Of a DNA stretch of 64,000 nucleotides, positions 36,050 to 47,200 are shown in pieces. The notes beneath the pieces were generated by a model, which saw only the letters and a list, made by a program, of their open reading frames with translations, had not been told where the DNA came from and made no database searches. The stretch is from Lomentospora prolificans (Eukaryota; Ascomycota; Sordariomycetes; Microascales; Microascaceae). The stretch is from contig JARFXM010000009.1 in assembly GCA_029532625.1 (NCBI GenBank), forward strand, positions 2,356,001 to 2,420,000, in the 5' to 3' direction. The position numbers were made by a program, and so were the translations under genes. Each line of letters starts with the position of its first letter. Position 1 is the stretch's first letter.

Positions 36050-38734
36050 ATGGCCGATCCCCCGTTCCCTGGCATCTTCCCCGCCGCCGGACAGCAGCTG
36101 CGGCCTGTCCCTCGACGACAGTTTTCCCCGCAGTCCCCGACACGCCCGCGGCCTATTGACGACCTTATAGCCGACCTGGCTCCAGATTCTGCCGTTGCTG
36201 CTCTCCGAGATCCCTCTGATGTCCTCAGGCGATGCCTGGACGGCGCGGCGCCTTCCGAGAAGGCGTTTGTCATGCGCACAGCGTTGGCCTCGCAGACCAT
36301 CTGCGAATGGCTGGAGGAGCTTTCAGATTGGCCTTGGCCTGTGGGCGGGGGCTCTTCCGGCTTTCTTCTATCGGTAGCCGAAAGTCGTAGGGTGATTGCC
36401 GGCACCGAGTTTCTCGATAGCATCCCAATTTCCGGTATATCGCAATACGATAGGAGGATCGAGGAGATCAGCTTTGAGATGGAGCAGTTGGGGATAGAGG
36501 AGATCAAAGCACACGTCCTCCATAACCATATTCTGCCCCTGTCTCGCCCGGGAACGCCCATGTCGGACTCGTCCCGACTGACAGCCTCGGCCCTAGCGTA
36601 TATTCGAATGGAGGATCTGACGGCTGTCATCACGGCCATCATTCTACAGGCGTTGCCTAACCTTTCGAAGCTTTCACGGTTATTAAATACATGGAATATT
36701 CGAATATCCGTCCTTCGGCAAGCACCAAGTTTCCTCTCGGCTGTTGAAGATGCCGAGATTGCTCTAAAATCGGCGTGGGATGCGTTGTTAATACCTTCCA
36801 AGACAGTCGCTGGTGAAGATCTGAGCTGCCTACGAGACGACTTGGGTACGTTTACGACGCTCTGTAAGAAGGACTCGCAAATCATGCGCCTAGTGCTAGA
36901 GAAGAAAGTAACGAGCCCCGGCCGGATTCTTGATTACATGCTTGACTGCTTGGAAGGGCTCGAGGACACGTTGCCGAACGAGTGGCTGGATCGTATGGAG
37001 GCTGTCGAACGTGGATACAGTGATTGGGCTGTTGCCTGCGATGCCAAGATCCGCGAGGCCGATTGGGCTAGAAGCGCAGCCGAGCAACGTCGGAAATCTC
37101 TCTTACGACCGGAAGAGCCCAAGCTTGCCCCTCGGGCGGTCTCTCCAATGGATACTGTCGATACACCAACCTCCGACACTTCGACACAACCCGTAGCCGC
37201 TTCAGGAGAGAGCAGTGTGCAAGTGTCGGTACATGACTCAACAACTGAGGACCTATCCCAGATTAGCCAGGACAGCGCCACCATCATCAACCAGGAGAGC
37301 AAAGCCAAGTCTGAAGGCCCGGTAGAGATAATCGACCAAGCTGGGTCATCTGAGGATCTATCGGCGGATGAACAAACCCAGGCATCTTCTGGCCGAGGCA
37401 CAGACGTAGAAAGCGAAGATGGCGGAGAGTTGCCGCCCTTGCCCAGCGATATGACCTCCCCGCCTCATGACCCCCGGGACGCGCTTCTTCCACCAGCCAG
37501 CGTTCATGGCGGAATTACCGACTCTCCCATCATCGTTGCACCAGAGCAAACCGAGATGGACGATGACACTGTTAGCATCTCCAGCTCGCCGCCCCTGCGC
37601 GGTAAACCCCGTGCGTCCTCGGTCACCTTTAGTGACAGTCTTCTGATTCCCTCTATTGAGGAGGATGACGAGGAGCTGCGGCCTAGCACACCGTTCACCG
37701 AATCCTTCCTTGAAGAGATGGAAGAGTCACCTAGCGTGGCTGGGACGCCTAGCAAGAGACGCGCCGCCGTAGATGACCAGCTCCAGCAGCAGATTAGCGA
37801 TATTTTAGATGGCATCCCCGCCAAGTTCACACTTACTTCGGAACCTTCGCCCGTCAACCTCAACCCACCCGACTTTAAGATGCCTCGCATGAAGAAGACT
37901 ACCACGACGCGAGACCCCCTCAGAGACTCGCTACGGAGTAGCATGTCGGTTGCGTCCTCTCGAGCGTCGACTCCAGGCTTTACGCTAGCTCCGGCATATG
38001 CCAAGAACACTCGGCCTCGGCAGAAGAGCACGCAACAAGATATCAAGGTTTACCACCTCTCGCGCGTGACTGGCGAAGCCCCGATTAAGCTCTTTATACG
38101 ATGTGTCGGCGAGAGCGGCGAGCGTGTCATGGTCCGAGTCGGCGGTGGCTGGGCGGACCTTGGCGAATACCTCAAGGAATACGCATCGCACCACGGTCGG
38201 CGGTCCAAGGCTGCCAATAACGACAAGGTCGAGATCAGAGATGCTCCGCGCGCTGGGTCGACGAGCAGGAGCGTCATCGGATCGAGTCCTCCCAGCAGAC
38301 CAGCCTCAGCAATGGAATATTCGCCTATGACGCCGCTCCATGTGAAGAAGACTAGGAAGAGCTTCGGCGCGAGCGACCTGACGTTGGCGAGCTCTTCTTC
38401 GCGGCGACCTCCTCTTCCTCACACGCCCGCACCCGCGATGTCTGTCCGGGAACACACCCCCTCGTCTGGCGCGTCGACTCGATCTCGGTCCAGCTCGCGA
38501 CTTAGTTGGGGCGAGGCTGACAGTCCGATGCTCGGTCTTGCCGGCCCTACGAGCAAGCCTGTGGAGATGAGCGAGGAGAGCCGGGCGTGGGTGGAAAGCG
38601 TCAAGGAGAAGGTGCGAATCGCTAGCGGCGAGCGCAAGGTCTCGACTGGGCTTGAGGGGCGCGAGAAGCTATTTGGCGAGATGGGCAAGGTTGGCGGTAC
38701 GAAGCGATTATTCCGGAAGGGCCAAAACCAATAG
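36050..38734 (+). CDS. Kar9-like protein with GAR (Gas2) microtubule-binding domain
   Basis: A single exon of 894 residues. The N-terminal 330 residues are mostly helical and begin with a short Pro-rich leader, then IDDLIADLAPDSAV and EWLEELSDWPWP, motifs common to the fungal Gas2-domain proteins grouped with Kar9. A long disordered, Ser/Pro/acidic region (about 350-650) contains many S-P and T-P sites. Residues about 662-732 hold a GAR domain with the diagnostic VMVRVGGGWADLGEYL. The tail is Ser/Arg-rich and basic. GAR domains bind microtubules, and yeast Kar9 links spindle and cytoplasmic microtubules to the cortex. A role in nuclear or spindle positioning is therefore inferred. The ATG at 36050 (atcATGg) is chosen because upstream in-frame sequence meets a stop at the presumed leader-intron acceptor. 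Confidence 0.83.
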   Translation: MADPPFPGIFPAAGQQLRPVPRRQFSPQSPTRPRPIDDLIADLAPDSAVAALRDPSDVLRRCLDGAAPSEKAFVMRTALASQTICEWLEELSDWPWPVGGGSSGFLLSVAESRRVIAGTEFLDSIPISGISQYDRRIEEISFEMEQLGIEEIKAHVLHNHILPLSRPGTPMSDSSRLTASALAYIRMEDLTAVITAIILQALPNLSKLSRLLNTWNIRISVLRQAPSFLSAVEDAEIALKSAWDALLIPSKTVAGEDLSCLRDDLGTFTTLCKKDSQIMRLVLEKKVTSPGRILDYMLDCLEGLEDTLPNEWLDRMEAVERGYSDWAVACDAKIREADWARSAAEQRRKSLLRPEEPKLAPRAVSPMDTVDTPTSDTSTQPVAASGESSVQVSVHDSTTEDLSQISQDSATIINQESKAKSEGPVEIIDQAGSSEDLSADEQTQASSGRGTDVESEDGGELPPLPSDMTSPPHDPRDALLPPASVHGGITDSPIIVAPEQTEMDDDTVSISSSPPLRGKPRASSVTFSDSLLIPSIEEDDEELRPSTPFTESFLEEMEESPSVAGTPSKRRAAVDDQLQQQISDILDGIPAKFTLTSEPSPVNLNPPDFKMPRMKKTTTTRDPLRDSLRSSMSVASSRASTPGFTLAPAYAKNTRPRQKSTQQDIKVYHLSRVTGEAPIKLFIRCVGESGERVMVRVGGGWADLGEYLKEYASHHGRRSKAANNDKVEIRDAPRAGSTSRSVIGSSPPSRPASAMEYSPMTPLHVKKTRKSFGASDLTLASSSSRRPPLPHTPAPAMSVREHTPSSGASTRSRSSSRLSWGEADSPMLGLAGPTSKPVEMSEESRAWVESVKEKVRIASGERKVSTGLEGREKLFGEMGKVGGTKRLFRKGQNQ

Positions 38735-39424
38735 TAACGGCGCCCTTTCCTCTTACACCTGGAATTTCTACTCTCGATATCTTTCTTCGGCGTTCGCAGG
38801 GCTATCCACGGTCAAGGGGTAGCGAAACAATCACGGAACGGCCATGGCATTCTCGGGGCCCAACCTCTCTCTCTCGCCTTTTTCCCCTTTCCCTTTCCAC
38901 ATACATTTTATCACTTACACATACCCACAAACACTCATTCAGCCTTTCCTATCTGTCACACTTGGCTTTATTATTTCTCCTTTTTTTTTTTTTTTTCTTC
39001 TTCCCTATCCTCCCAGCCCGTCTTTCCTTGCTGAAGCATGTTACTTTACGGTTGCAAACTCATACCGTCCTCTCCTTTATTATTTTTATTGTTTGAGCCA
39101 CTCTTATACGTGTGAGTCTCTACTGGTGATGGAAGGAAAAGGGGGTCGGCTCTGTTTTTATGTTTTGTTAGAAAGTTAGATGGCATTGATGAATACCCAG
39201 TCGTTTTTTTCTTCTCGATCTTAGGATAAGATGTTTTGCCAAACAGGGAAATTGGAAAGCCTGACCATCGAAGAGCGTGAATCCGAAGTTTTCGTGTCCC
39301 ATCCTCACTCGGTACGTGGATACATTGGATCATTGCCTGTTCATGAGGCAAGCAATGAATCTTGCTGTAAGAAGATGGCAAAAAGTAAGGACCCAAGGTT
39401 CGTAAGGCCAAAAAGAGAAGAAAC
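38735..39424. other. 3' flank of the Kar9-like gene
   Basis: CT-rich sequence with a long T run at about 38982-38997. I see no gene. Confidence 0.5.
39410..39414 (-). terminator. RNA polymerase III terminator of tRNA-Ser
   Basis: Five A residues on the plus strand read as TTTTT on the minus strand, 10 bases after the 3' end of the tRNA-Ser gene, the usual Pol III stop signal. Confidence 0.75.
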
Positions 39425-39505
39425 CGACAAGGACAGGATTCGAACCTGTGCGGCCGAAGCCATGTGATTTCTAGTCACACCCATTAACCACTCTGGCACC
39501 TTGCC
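39425..39505 (-). tRNA. tRNA-Ser (AGA)
   Basis: On the minus strand the 81-base sequence folds as a class II tRNA. The acceptor stem is GGCAAGG paired with CCTTGTC (one G-T pair). The anticodon stem TGTGA/TCACA closes the loop CTAGAAA, giving anticodon AGA. A long variable arm typical of serine tRNAs (GGCTTCGGCC) follows, then T-arm sequence ACAGGTTCGAATCCTGT. The discriminator is G73, as in serine tRNAs. No intron is present. CCA is not encoded, as expected in a eukaryote. Confidence 0.95.
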
Positions 39506-39586
39506 TTATTTGAACCGACTCCGGTTATTGGTTGTTGGCGGAGTGGAGATCAAAGTTGGTTGATATTCTCGTGAAAGCGCGGAATG

Positions 39587-39622
39587 AAAAAAAAAAAAAA
39601 AAAAATTTAAAATTAAAATAAA
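39587..39622. repeat. A19 tract followed by TTTAAAATTAAAATAAAAT-type sequence
   Basis: Nineteen A residues followed by AT-rich TAAAA units, 80 bases upstream of the tRNA-Ser 5' end. It closely resembles the tract at 6310-6357, which includes the same ATGA-run start. Confidence 0.85.
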
Positions 39623-39861
39623 ATCACTCCCCACTTCCTTTTTCCCCTGGAGAAGTTCCCCTTCCTTAGGCCGACCAACTCCGCGCACGTACAGCTTAAC
39701 GACGCGCTTTTTCCCTATAGCCCTCGTCCATGTCCTGTCTCCACACCGATTGCCTTTCTTTTGATTTGATCACTCGTCTGTCCTTGACTGACATCCGAGT
39801 AGCCATACAAGGCGACTTAGCGGTGTCGGAATCCACCAAGGTACAAAGAGACCCTGGGTTA

Positions 39862-39933
39862 GGGCGCATGGTTTAGTGGTATAATTCCTCTTTAGCATAG
39901 AGGCGGTCCCCGGTTCGATTCCGGGTGTGTCCA
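39862..39933 (+). tRNA. tRNA-Ala (AGC)
   Basis: A 72-base cloverleaf. The acceptor GGGCGCA pairs with TGTGTCC (two G-T pairs). The D arm contains GGTTTAGTGGTATAATTC. The anticodon stem CCTCT/AGAGG closes the loop TTAGCAT, giving anticodon AGC. The T arm is CCCGG-TTCGATT-CCGGG. The discriminator is A73. It has no intron and no encoded CCA. It lies 356 bases from the tRNA-Ser gene on the opposite strand, so the two tRNAs are divergent. Confidence 0.95.
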
Positions 39934-39943
39934 CAGATTTCTC

Positions 39944-39948
39944 TTTTT
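39944..39948 (+). terminator. RNA polymerase III terminator of tRNA-Ala
   Basis: TTTTT begins 11 bases after the discriminator base of the tRNA-Ala gene. Further T runs follow as backup stops. Confidence 0.8.
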
Positions 39949-40481
39949 CTTCTTCCTTTCGTCTCTCTTTTTCTTTTCTCTATTTTCTTTTTTTTTGCTT
40001 GTTTTTTTCCTTTCCGTTCCTCTTGATCTTTCTCCTGTTTGTTTGTGGCTGTTTGGCTCTTGTTCTTGGTTGAGTGCGAAGACTCGGTCGAATCCGAATC
40101 TGCGCATTTACCGGGGGGGGGTAGTGCACCAAGTACGTGGAAGGACAAAGCATAAGGCTACGTACAAGGCCCAGTTTGTTTGTTCGTAGTCTAATGATAA
40201 TCAGATTCCCTGACGCTAAACTCCATGCTCCTATAACTATGTGGTATAACCATACGGCCTTGAGCCAAAAAGAAAAAAAAAAAAGGAGAAAAGAAAAAGG
40301 AAAAACACCTCCAGTCTCATCACCCCAACACCCAAAAGGAGAGTCTGCTTAAGAAGAACATCATGAAACGGACGGTTATGTAGCCCCCAAACCATGCCCA
40401 TTCTATCCAACCCCACAGCCCACCTCCTTCTTCACCCCTTCTCAAGCGCGCTCACCATGTCCAAAAGCCCGAACCCCCACG
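39949..40481. other. intergenic region between tRNA-Ala and TLG1
   Basis: T-rich sequence after the tRNA stop, then ordinary sequence with an A-rich run near 40270. It must contain the 3' end of the TLG1 transcript. I see no gene. Confidence 0.5.
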
Positions 40482-41379
40482 CTATAACACAATCAACAGC
40501 ACCAGCAGCAGTATCAAAACAAAGATGAGCACCGCAATGCAGCAGCTACTAAGCGTATCCTCGTTCTTGCGCATAACGTACTGCAGCTTCTGCATGCCCG
40601 TCTGCAGCCGTCCGCCCACGCGGTCCGCCATCTCGTCCACGACGTCCAACATGCCGCTCTGCTCCTCAAGCTCGCGACCCATGTCGTCCGCCTGCCGCCT
40701 CAGGTTCCCCACCGTCTGGAACACGCCCTCGAGGTGCGTGTCCTGCTCGCGGAGCATGTGGAGCTGCTGCCTCTGCTCGAACTCGGCGTAGTGGTCCCCG
40801 TCGACGTCGTCGTCGTCGCCGCCCAGCGAAAACTGGTTAGGGTCCGGGAGGTCGTCCGCCGCGCTGCCGCTGCCGCTGCCGCTGCGGCCGCCCACGGCCG
40901 CCGCGGATTTCCCGGCGGCGCGGGTGCTCTTGCCCTTGGCGATTTCTTCGCGCATGTCGTCGATTTCGCCGCGGATTTCCTGCACGGTGCGCCGGCGCTT
41001 GTCGACTTCGGCTTGGCTAAGGCCGAAGCGGTCTGGGGAGGACTCGGCGGCCGAGACGGCGTCGGAGAGATCGGCTACATCTTCGGTGAGGGATTCGAGG
41101 GCTGATTCGAGGTCTTGGAGGGCTGATTTGAGTTCGGGGGATTGGCGAGAGGCGAGGGAGCGGATGCGGAGGTAGGAGGTAAAGAGTTGGCGGGTGGAGG
41201 AGAGCTGGGAGAGGACGTCTCTGTTTGGAGGAGAGTGGGAAATGGTTAGCTCGGCTATTTCTGTGTTGTAGGCTCACTACGATTACGGAGCCGTATCGGC
41301 TGCCATCAGGAACAGGGGGGGTTTGGACGTACTGTTGGACCTGGAGGAAGGGATCCTCCTCGTTGGTCGAGGACATCAT
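40482..41379 (-). CDS. TLG1: Tlg1-type Qc-SNARE (syntaxin 6/10 family)
   Basis: Two minus-strand exons, 41379-41333 and 41220-40482, joined by GTACGT...AAACAG, give 261 residues. The junction creates EDPFLQVQQDVLSQL, the conserved start of the syntaxin-6 N-terminal domain. That domain (about 8-115) contains TSYLRIRSL and FGLSQAEVDKRRRTVQEI. A Gly/Ser/Asp linker leads to a SNARE motif (about 170-235) with EEQ at the likely zero layer, which marks a Q-SNARE. The C-terminal tail anchor is a run of Ile, Leu and Val (about 243-261). Tlg1 acts in endosome to late-Golgi vesicle fusion. The gene is divergent from the methyltransferase gene. The start follows from the conserved N-terminal motif. Confidence 0.9.
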
Positions 41380-42298
41380 TCTGGGCCGTTTCTACGTTTC
41401 AGAAGCCTCCAAGGTTGACATTGGTAAAACGTAGAGAGGGGTTTGAAGATTACAGCGTGCTTCGGACAAGGTGGTAACGCGGAGAAGCGTCGATGGGGTG
41501 TGGCCGCGCAATGCCAAGGTGACGATCGAGGGAGCCTTGATGTCCGGCCGGCAATACTTCGGAATGAAACATGGGTCTTTTGACACATTGAACAGGAAAT
41601 GGATTATGTAATCATACAAAAAAAATCACTTTCACATGCTCGCCACACCTTCAAGCCTCGCCGCCCTCGATCCATCCATCCTTGCCATCCCATGCCCAAT
41701 TCTCACCACCCTCACAAGTAGCTCCAAAATAAATAACGGTTAGTCTATCTATATAAAACTTAAAAATCTTTGCCCTCCTTCAAACTTCCAATCAGGAAGG
41801 GTCTCAAAAAACATGCACCCTCTATGGCCCCCACGACTTTCGTTAGCGTCCCTTTACCCCATCACTGCCATCTGCTAGACCTTCCAAGTCTGGAGAGCGA
41901 TATCGGTGTGGCTTCTGCAAGCGTCTTGAAACATTCCCAAGTTTATTAGCCTCAAACCTCCCGTTGGCGCAAGGCCCCTATAAACCTGGTTCTCTGTGAC
42001 CACCCCGGCCGCGATGCCGAAGTTGGAAATTCACGGTGGAAAGCATGAGCCAGCAATCCTCGTAGCCGTGTTGAAGCTGGATAACTAGGCTCTTTACATG
42101 TCTCATCCCTCGATCATCATATAGTTTTGAGAGATGTAGTTTCGTAGGTTGTCACGATATACTTAATACAGGCGCTTAACGCTGGAAAATAGCCGACTGG
42201 GCGTGGAACGCGCTTGCGCTCAATGGTCATTCATACCAAAAGCGGCCGGGCGCGAAACCTCTCGCTAAAAATGCCCCTCACGAGCGGAGCAAGGGACC

Positions 42299-42329
<31 letters not shown>

Positions 42330-42432
42330 CCCGCAAAATTCCATTCACTCACACTCAAACTGAAAACACAGACGCCCTCCCCGCGATATGGGCTTAACCC
42401 TCCAACAAGCGAACCCATAGACGCCCGCAATC
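41380..42432. other. divergent promoter region with poly(A)28
   Basis: About 1 kb between TLG1 (minus) and the methyltransferase gene (plus). It contains an unbroken run of 28 A at 42299-42326, about 110 bases before the methyltransferase ATG. Poly(dA:dT) runs in fungal promoters commonly exclude nucleosomes, so this may be a promoter element. No gene is seen. Confidence 0.55.
42299..42326. repeat. poly(A) 28-mer
   Basis: Twenty-eight consecutive A residues upstream of the methyltransferase start, the longest homopolymer I noticed in the window. Confidence 0.95.
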
Positions 42433-44250
42433 ATGATACCCGAAAAGCCCCTACCCTACTCGGACGAGTTCGCCTCTCCAGAAGACTACATATCCGCCCT
42501 CCTAGACTTCGGCACCACCTCCGACCTCTTCCAGATCCTCTGCGGGGGCGTGCACATCCTAGACTTTTTCACCACAGACCCAGGCCTCTTCGCCACCGTC
42601 TTCGACCAAGAATGGCGCGATTTTCTCCTGAAATGCGACATCATGGACTTCTTGGACCTCCTCATGCGAGACGACCTCGACGTCGGCGACTTGACCAAAT
42701 CCGGTGCCCGGCCCCCGCCCGCACTCGTCGCCTACATCGCCCAGATCCGCAGGCTCTCCCTCGACCGCTCCTTCACGCCCAAGAAGCAGAAGCTCCCCGT
42801 CCTCCCGCGCAAGGTCGCCCTGGGCATGAAGACGAAAAAGGTCCACGAGGTCACCAACTTTGCCGACTACATCGACCGGCTCGTCGACGACGTTTGCGCC
42901 GAGTGCCACGATGGGCCCATCACCCACCTGGTCGACTTTGGGAGCGGCCAGAACTATCTCGGCAGGACGCTGGCCTGCCCGCCGTACAATAGGCGCGTTG
43001 TGGCCGTGGAGGGCCGCGAGCACAATATTGCCGGGGCCAAGTCGCTGGATCAACTGGCGGGCATCGCGAAGAAGCCCGAGGTGCTGCGGAACAAGAAGCT
43101 CTACCAGCACTTGGTGGATAGCCAGACGCCAAAAGAGCAGCTCTCGGCAAAGGCACAGAGAAGGTTGGCCAAGGGTCTGGACGTGCCTGTGAATTCGGTT
43201 GCTGACCTGCGGCCCCGCGAGGAGATTGGGAGAGAGGCGTCGTACAAGTTTGAGGAGGGGAAGGGGTCGATTCAGTATATCGTGGGTAGGCTGGAGAACG
43301 GAGACCTTTCCCATATCGTCTCCAAGATAGAGACGATCAAGCCCGACGGGCGAAAATCGGGCGATCAAGCTGGCAGGGAGGAAGAGGAGCAGAGGCTAAT
43401 GGCAATCTCCATCCACTCATGCGGAAACCTCTCCAACTTTGGTATCCGCTCCCTCGTCCTAAACCCCACCATCCGCGCCGTGGCCATTGTGGGCTGCTGC
43501 TACAACCTCCTCACCGAGAGGCTCGGCCCGCCCACCTACAACTACCCCTACATGCGCCCAAGCTTGCAGCCCGTAAACGGCCGAGTGGCGCGCGAGTCCG
43601 CCAAATACGACCCTGAGGGATTCCCCATGAGCAATACATTCGTCAACCACGGCGGCGATGGCGTGCGCTTCAATATTACCGCCCGCATGATGGCCTGCCA
43701 GGCGCCCCAGAACTGGACAAAAGACGACAGCGATGAATTCTTCACCCGTCATTACTTCCGCGCTGTCCTGCAAAAAATCTTCCTCGACCGCGGTGTCGTC
43801 AATAAGGTCCATCACAATGGCGAACCCATCACCACTTCGGGAGGGGGCCCGGAGGGTCCCTTTGATATGAGCACCAAACCAGTCATCCTCGGCTCCCTGC
43901 GCAAGGGATCCTATGATTCGTTCAAGAAATACGTGAGAGCTGCCGTGCTCAAATTGACTACCAACACTGGCTACAAGCGGTACGCCGAAGTGATGAAGGA
44001 AAGGATGGCAAACATGACGGATGAGGAGATTGAGCATTACGAAAAATTATACGAGCCCAGGAAAAAGGAGATTGCTGTCGTTTGGAGTTTGATGGCCTTT
44101 AGCGCAGGAGTAGTGGAGGCCATGATTGTAACCGACCGCTGGCTGTTCCTTAAGGAGCACTCCGATTTGGTCGCGCATTGCTGGGTCGAGTCGGTATTTG
44201 ACTATAAACAGTCGCCGCGAAATCTCGTCATCGTTGGCATCAAGAAATAA
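42433..44250 (+). CDS. METTL25/RRNAD1-like methyltransferase-domain protein
   Basis: A single exon of 605 residues. The N-terminal part is helical (DFFTTDPGLFATVFDQEWRD). A SAM-binding motif I is HLVDFGSGQNYLGRTLA (about residues 165-181), with the acidic motif II as VVAVEGRE. A middle insertion of basic helical sequence follows. Then come IHSCGNLSNFG and VAIVGCCYNLLTE (about 325-360), which correspond to the HxCGDL and VxCCYxxL motifs of METTL25 and RRNAD1 proteins (Pfam Methyltransf_32). The C-terminal 150 residues are helical with SLRKGSYDSFKKYVRAAVLKL. This family is thought to methylate RNA or ribosome-linked substrates, but the target of fungal members is not known to me. Family is clear, substrate unknown. 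Confidence 0.87.
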   Translation: MIPEKPLPYSDEFASPEDYISALLDFGTTSDLFQILCGGVHILDFFTTDPGLFATVFDQEWRDFLLKCDIMDFLDLLMRDDLDVGDLTKSGARPPPALVAYIAQIRRLSLDRSFTPKKQKLPVLPRKVALGMKTKKVHEVTNFADYIDRLVDDVCAECHDGPITHLVDFGSGQNYLGRTLACPPYNRRVVAVEGREHNIAGAKSLDQLAGIAKKPEVLRNKKLYQHLVDSQTPKEQLSAKAQRRLAKGLDVPVNSVADLRPREEIGREASYKFEEGKGSIQYIVGRLENGDLSHIVSKIETIKPDGRKSGDQAGREEEEQRLMAISIHSCGNLSNFGIRSLVLNPTIRAVAIVGCCYNLLTERLGPPTYNYPYMRPSLQPVNGRVARESAKYDPEGFPMSNTFVNHGGDGVRFNITARMMACQAPQNWTKDDSDEFFTRHYFRAVLQKIFLDRGVVNKVHHNGEPITTSGGGPEGPFDMSTKPVILGSLRKGSYDSFKKYVRAAVLKLTTNTGYKRYAEVMKERMANMTDEEIEHYEKLYEPRKKEIAVVWSLMAFSAGVVEAMIVTDRWLFLKEHSDLVAHCWVESVFDYKQSPRNLVIVGIKK

Positions 44251-47200
44251 GAACCGACCTAGACGACGAACAGGTCTAGGTATCGCTGGCATCTGACTGG
44301 GCCCCTTCGCTACGCTTGTAGATTCCAGAATCCCTATAAGCCGATGTGCGTATTCCGCCCACACAACCCACCTGGGTCCCCGCGAACCTTTCTTTCCAGA
44401 TCAATAATGCGCGCTGTCCGAAACTCACCCTTTCCTCAAGAAAGAAAAGAACAAGTTTACTAGGAAGGTCCGGGCGAAGGCGATCAAGGCTCGATTCGCA
44501 GAGCCTACTTCCATCAAAGAGCCGCCACCGACTTCCGTACACATATTTACGACATGCGCGAAATCTCCCCGCCGTTCGAATGAGTACATCGCACTACTGT
44601 AAACCTCGTGTATATTTTGGTAGTTAGTACCCTTCCGCGCACGCACGCACATGCCACAATCTGGACTGAACAGAGACATGGGGATTTATTTCCTATGGCT
44701 CTCCATCGCGCGTTTCAAAGCTCACACAGTTGCATTTGCTTTAGTCGAGATGGCGACTCAAGGTATTTGGGTCCGGGACAAATGATAGTGTCGGGACCTG
44801 ACCAATCTATATGCCACAAATGAGATGCCACAAATGAGATCTGTTCTCTGGCCTTGCTACTGTGGGTGGAATCGGACTACCGACAATCTCAGCACTTCTT
44901 AGCACCCTAGAGTCTCCCTCGCGGGACCTTTGGTTGGGTAGTGCAGTCTCGAGCTTATAAATTTTGAAGCAAGGCCTATATCGGTCTTCGTGTCCGGTTT
45001 TTCAAAAGTCTTATCGCCAGCCTATGAGAAATACAGCAAGTGCGGTCGCTCTGCTATCGTGAAAGGGTGACCAGTCTCTCCGTTGGGCGTGGTGCAATGC
45101 TGGGACAGTGCCGGTGTCGGACTCGCCCAGGGCCAGCTGGTCCACGGGGTTGGTAGACGCTTATACTAAAATCCGAGGTTAGCTTTGGCTTAACAGAGGC
45201 CTTTCCACCATTGCAGCCAAAATTGCAGGAGGTTTCTTCTTCAAGCATTTAAAGAGATCCTCGCTTCGACAACCTATAAGATACGATACTGTGCAACAGC
45301 TCAGAAGAAGGATGGAAGAGGGCACAGGTACAACCACGAAAAGAGACGCAGCCAGCTATCGCCGAGTATGCAGTTACCGTAGGGGACTTTTCTTATCGCC
45401 TGCGTGCTATAGATTCGTCGGTTTCCAAGCACCAGTGACATTACAATAAAACCCCCCAAATTTCATTCCAAAACCAGGGCAGGAATAGGTTCTAAGCTGC
45501 CGCTTGGCCAGCGGGTAGACTTACCCGTCTTAGCCGTGGGGGGCTGTAATGCCCACCCACGAGACATGATTGTTGATAAGGTCCCGATCGTGATGAAGAA
45601 TCTTGAACATGCCACCGGACTAGCTTCAAAAGCAAGCTAAGACCGGGAGGAGCACTGAAAGGCAAAGCCGGTCCAGCCCTTTGTGGCCTCGCAAAACACG
45701 GCCATGTGAGCGGAAAAAGTAGGTCGTTCAGAAGTGGAGAGGTGATAATAGAGTGTCTGTTCCCCACTCAGATCATCCACCCACCACTGTCGGACTAGTT
45801 CCACCGGCACCCTGATAAGACTTGATGTTGGGCGCGCAACAGAGGTGAATTCAACCCGGGTCAAGTGGCTGGGTAGAGGGCAGGGGAGCTTAAGTGATGT
45901 TGGCGCTGCATTTAGCGCGTTGGGGGTATTATGGGGCAATTTCGTGCAGGGGCAGGGTGGGGCCTCAAGCACGCCAGGCCAACGGGATAGCCAGCCATGG
46001 CCAGTGACAGGATTGACCCATCTTGATGGGTACAATAGCAAGACATCCATAGATTTTTTTTGGGTTGGGTTTTGGAAGGAGAGGGGCGTCGGGGGGAAGG
46101 GGAGAGGAGCATGACGAAAACACAAACCCAAATTTCGAATTTCCCCAAAATTCCTGACTCAAGCACCGTCGATGGACCCGGTCCACAAAACCATGTGCGA
46201 ACGAGGAGGGATGCAGCAAAACTGCTCAGACTTTCCCGTGCTGGTGCCATTGCCCAGCCAATAATTGATGGATTGATGTTTCCACAATGCCACGGCCCTG
46301 GGGCCAGCTTGCTTGCCCAGTCTGTCCACCTTCACATTCCTGAGCATATAATACATCATGGCACCTCGCACGGTCGTTCAAGTAGACTCCTCTGATGACA
46401 TCCGCCTCTGGTCCGGGCGCTCGCTTTTTCATGCTTTCAGTGCTTCTCCGCGAGAGGCAATCCGCGATCGAAGTTTGCGACCGTGGCTGCTAGGGTCTCT
46501 CTCAACGAGGGCAACTTGTCCAACAATTTAGGTGACAATGCAGTGGTGATCATCGGAAGCCGGACGGAGGCCGGGGCCAGCTCGTGCTCTGATTGCATCA
46601 TCGACTCACCTACTCACCTGCGCTACCTGCAGGATCCACAATATGGAGATGCTCGAGGACGCCACTCAATCATCATGAGCCCCTGTAAGAACCTAATTTT
46701 GGAAGTAGCCTGCGACTGAGAACGAGAGCCGCAGTTTGCCCATTGTTCCCTTTCTCACTCCCCAGAGTTGTTAACCTGGGTGATTAGGAGTTGCCCATTG
46801 TCTCCATTTGGATATCATGATTGCCGGTTCGATAAATAACCACATGATCTCGGAATAGAGTCTGGCTGCCAAGGAGCTGACCGAGCAGGATCGTGTGTAT
46901 TCAAGGACACGACTTGTCGATCCGAGAGCAAGTTCAGGGCGAAACAAGGGTGTCCTGCCAGGCCGCACGTCCGATTGCACTTCCCCGCCTTTTCTTGTAT
47001 CCGTAACCGTAATGTATTAATATTGAATTCTCTCCCGACTTTTGACCCCTGGACTCGTCAAGAACCCTGCAGAAGCAAAGACCGTTGATCGTTGGCTAGC
47101 TAGCAAAGGACAGGTCAGTGCGCCAGGAAGGGCTTGCAGGGGTAATCCATCCCCTGTTCAGGTCCTTGTCCATCCGCGACGAGGCTTCAGCGTTGAGTTT

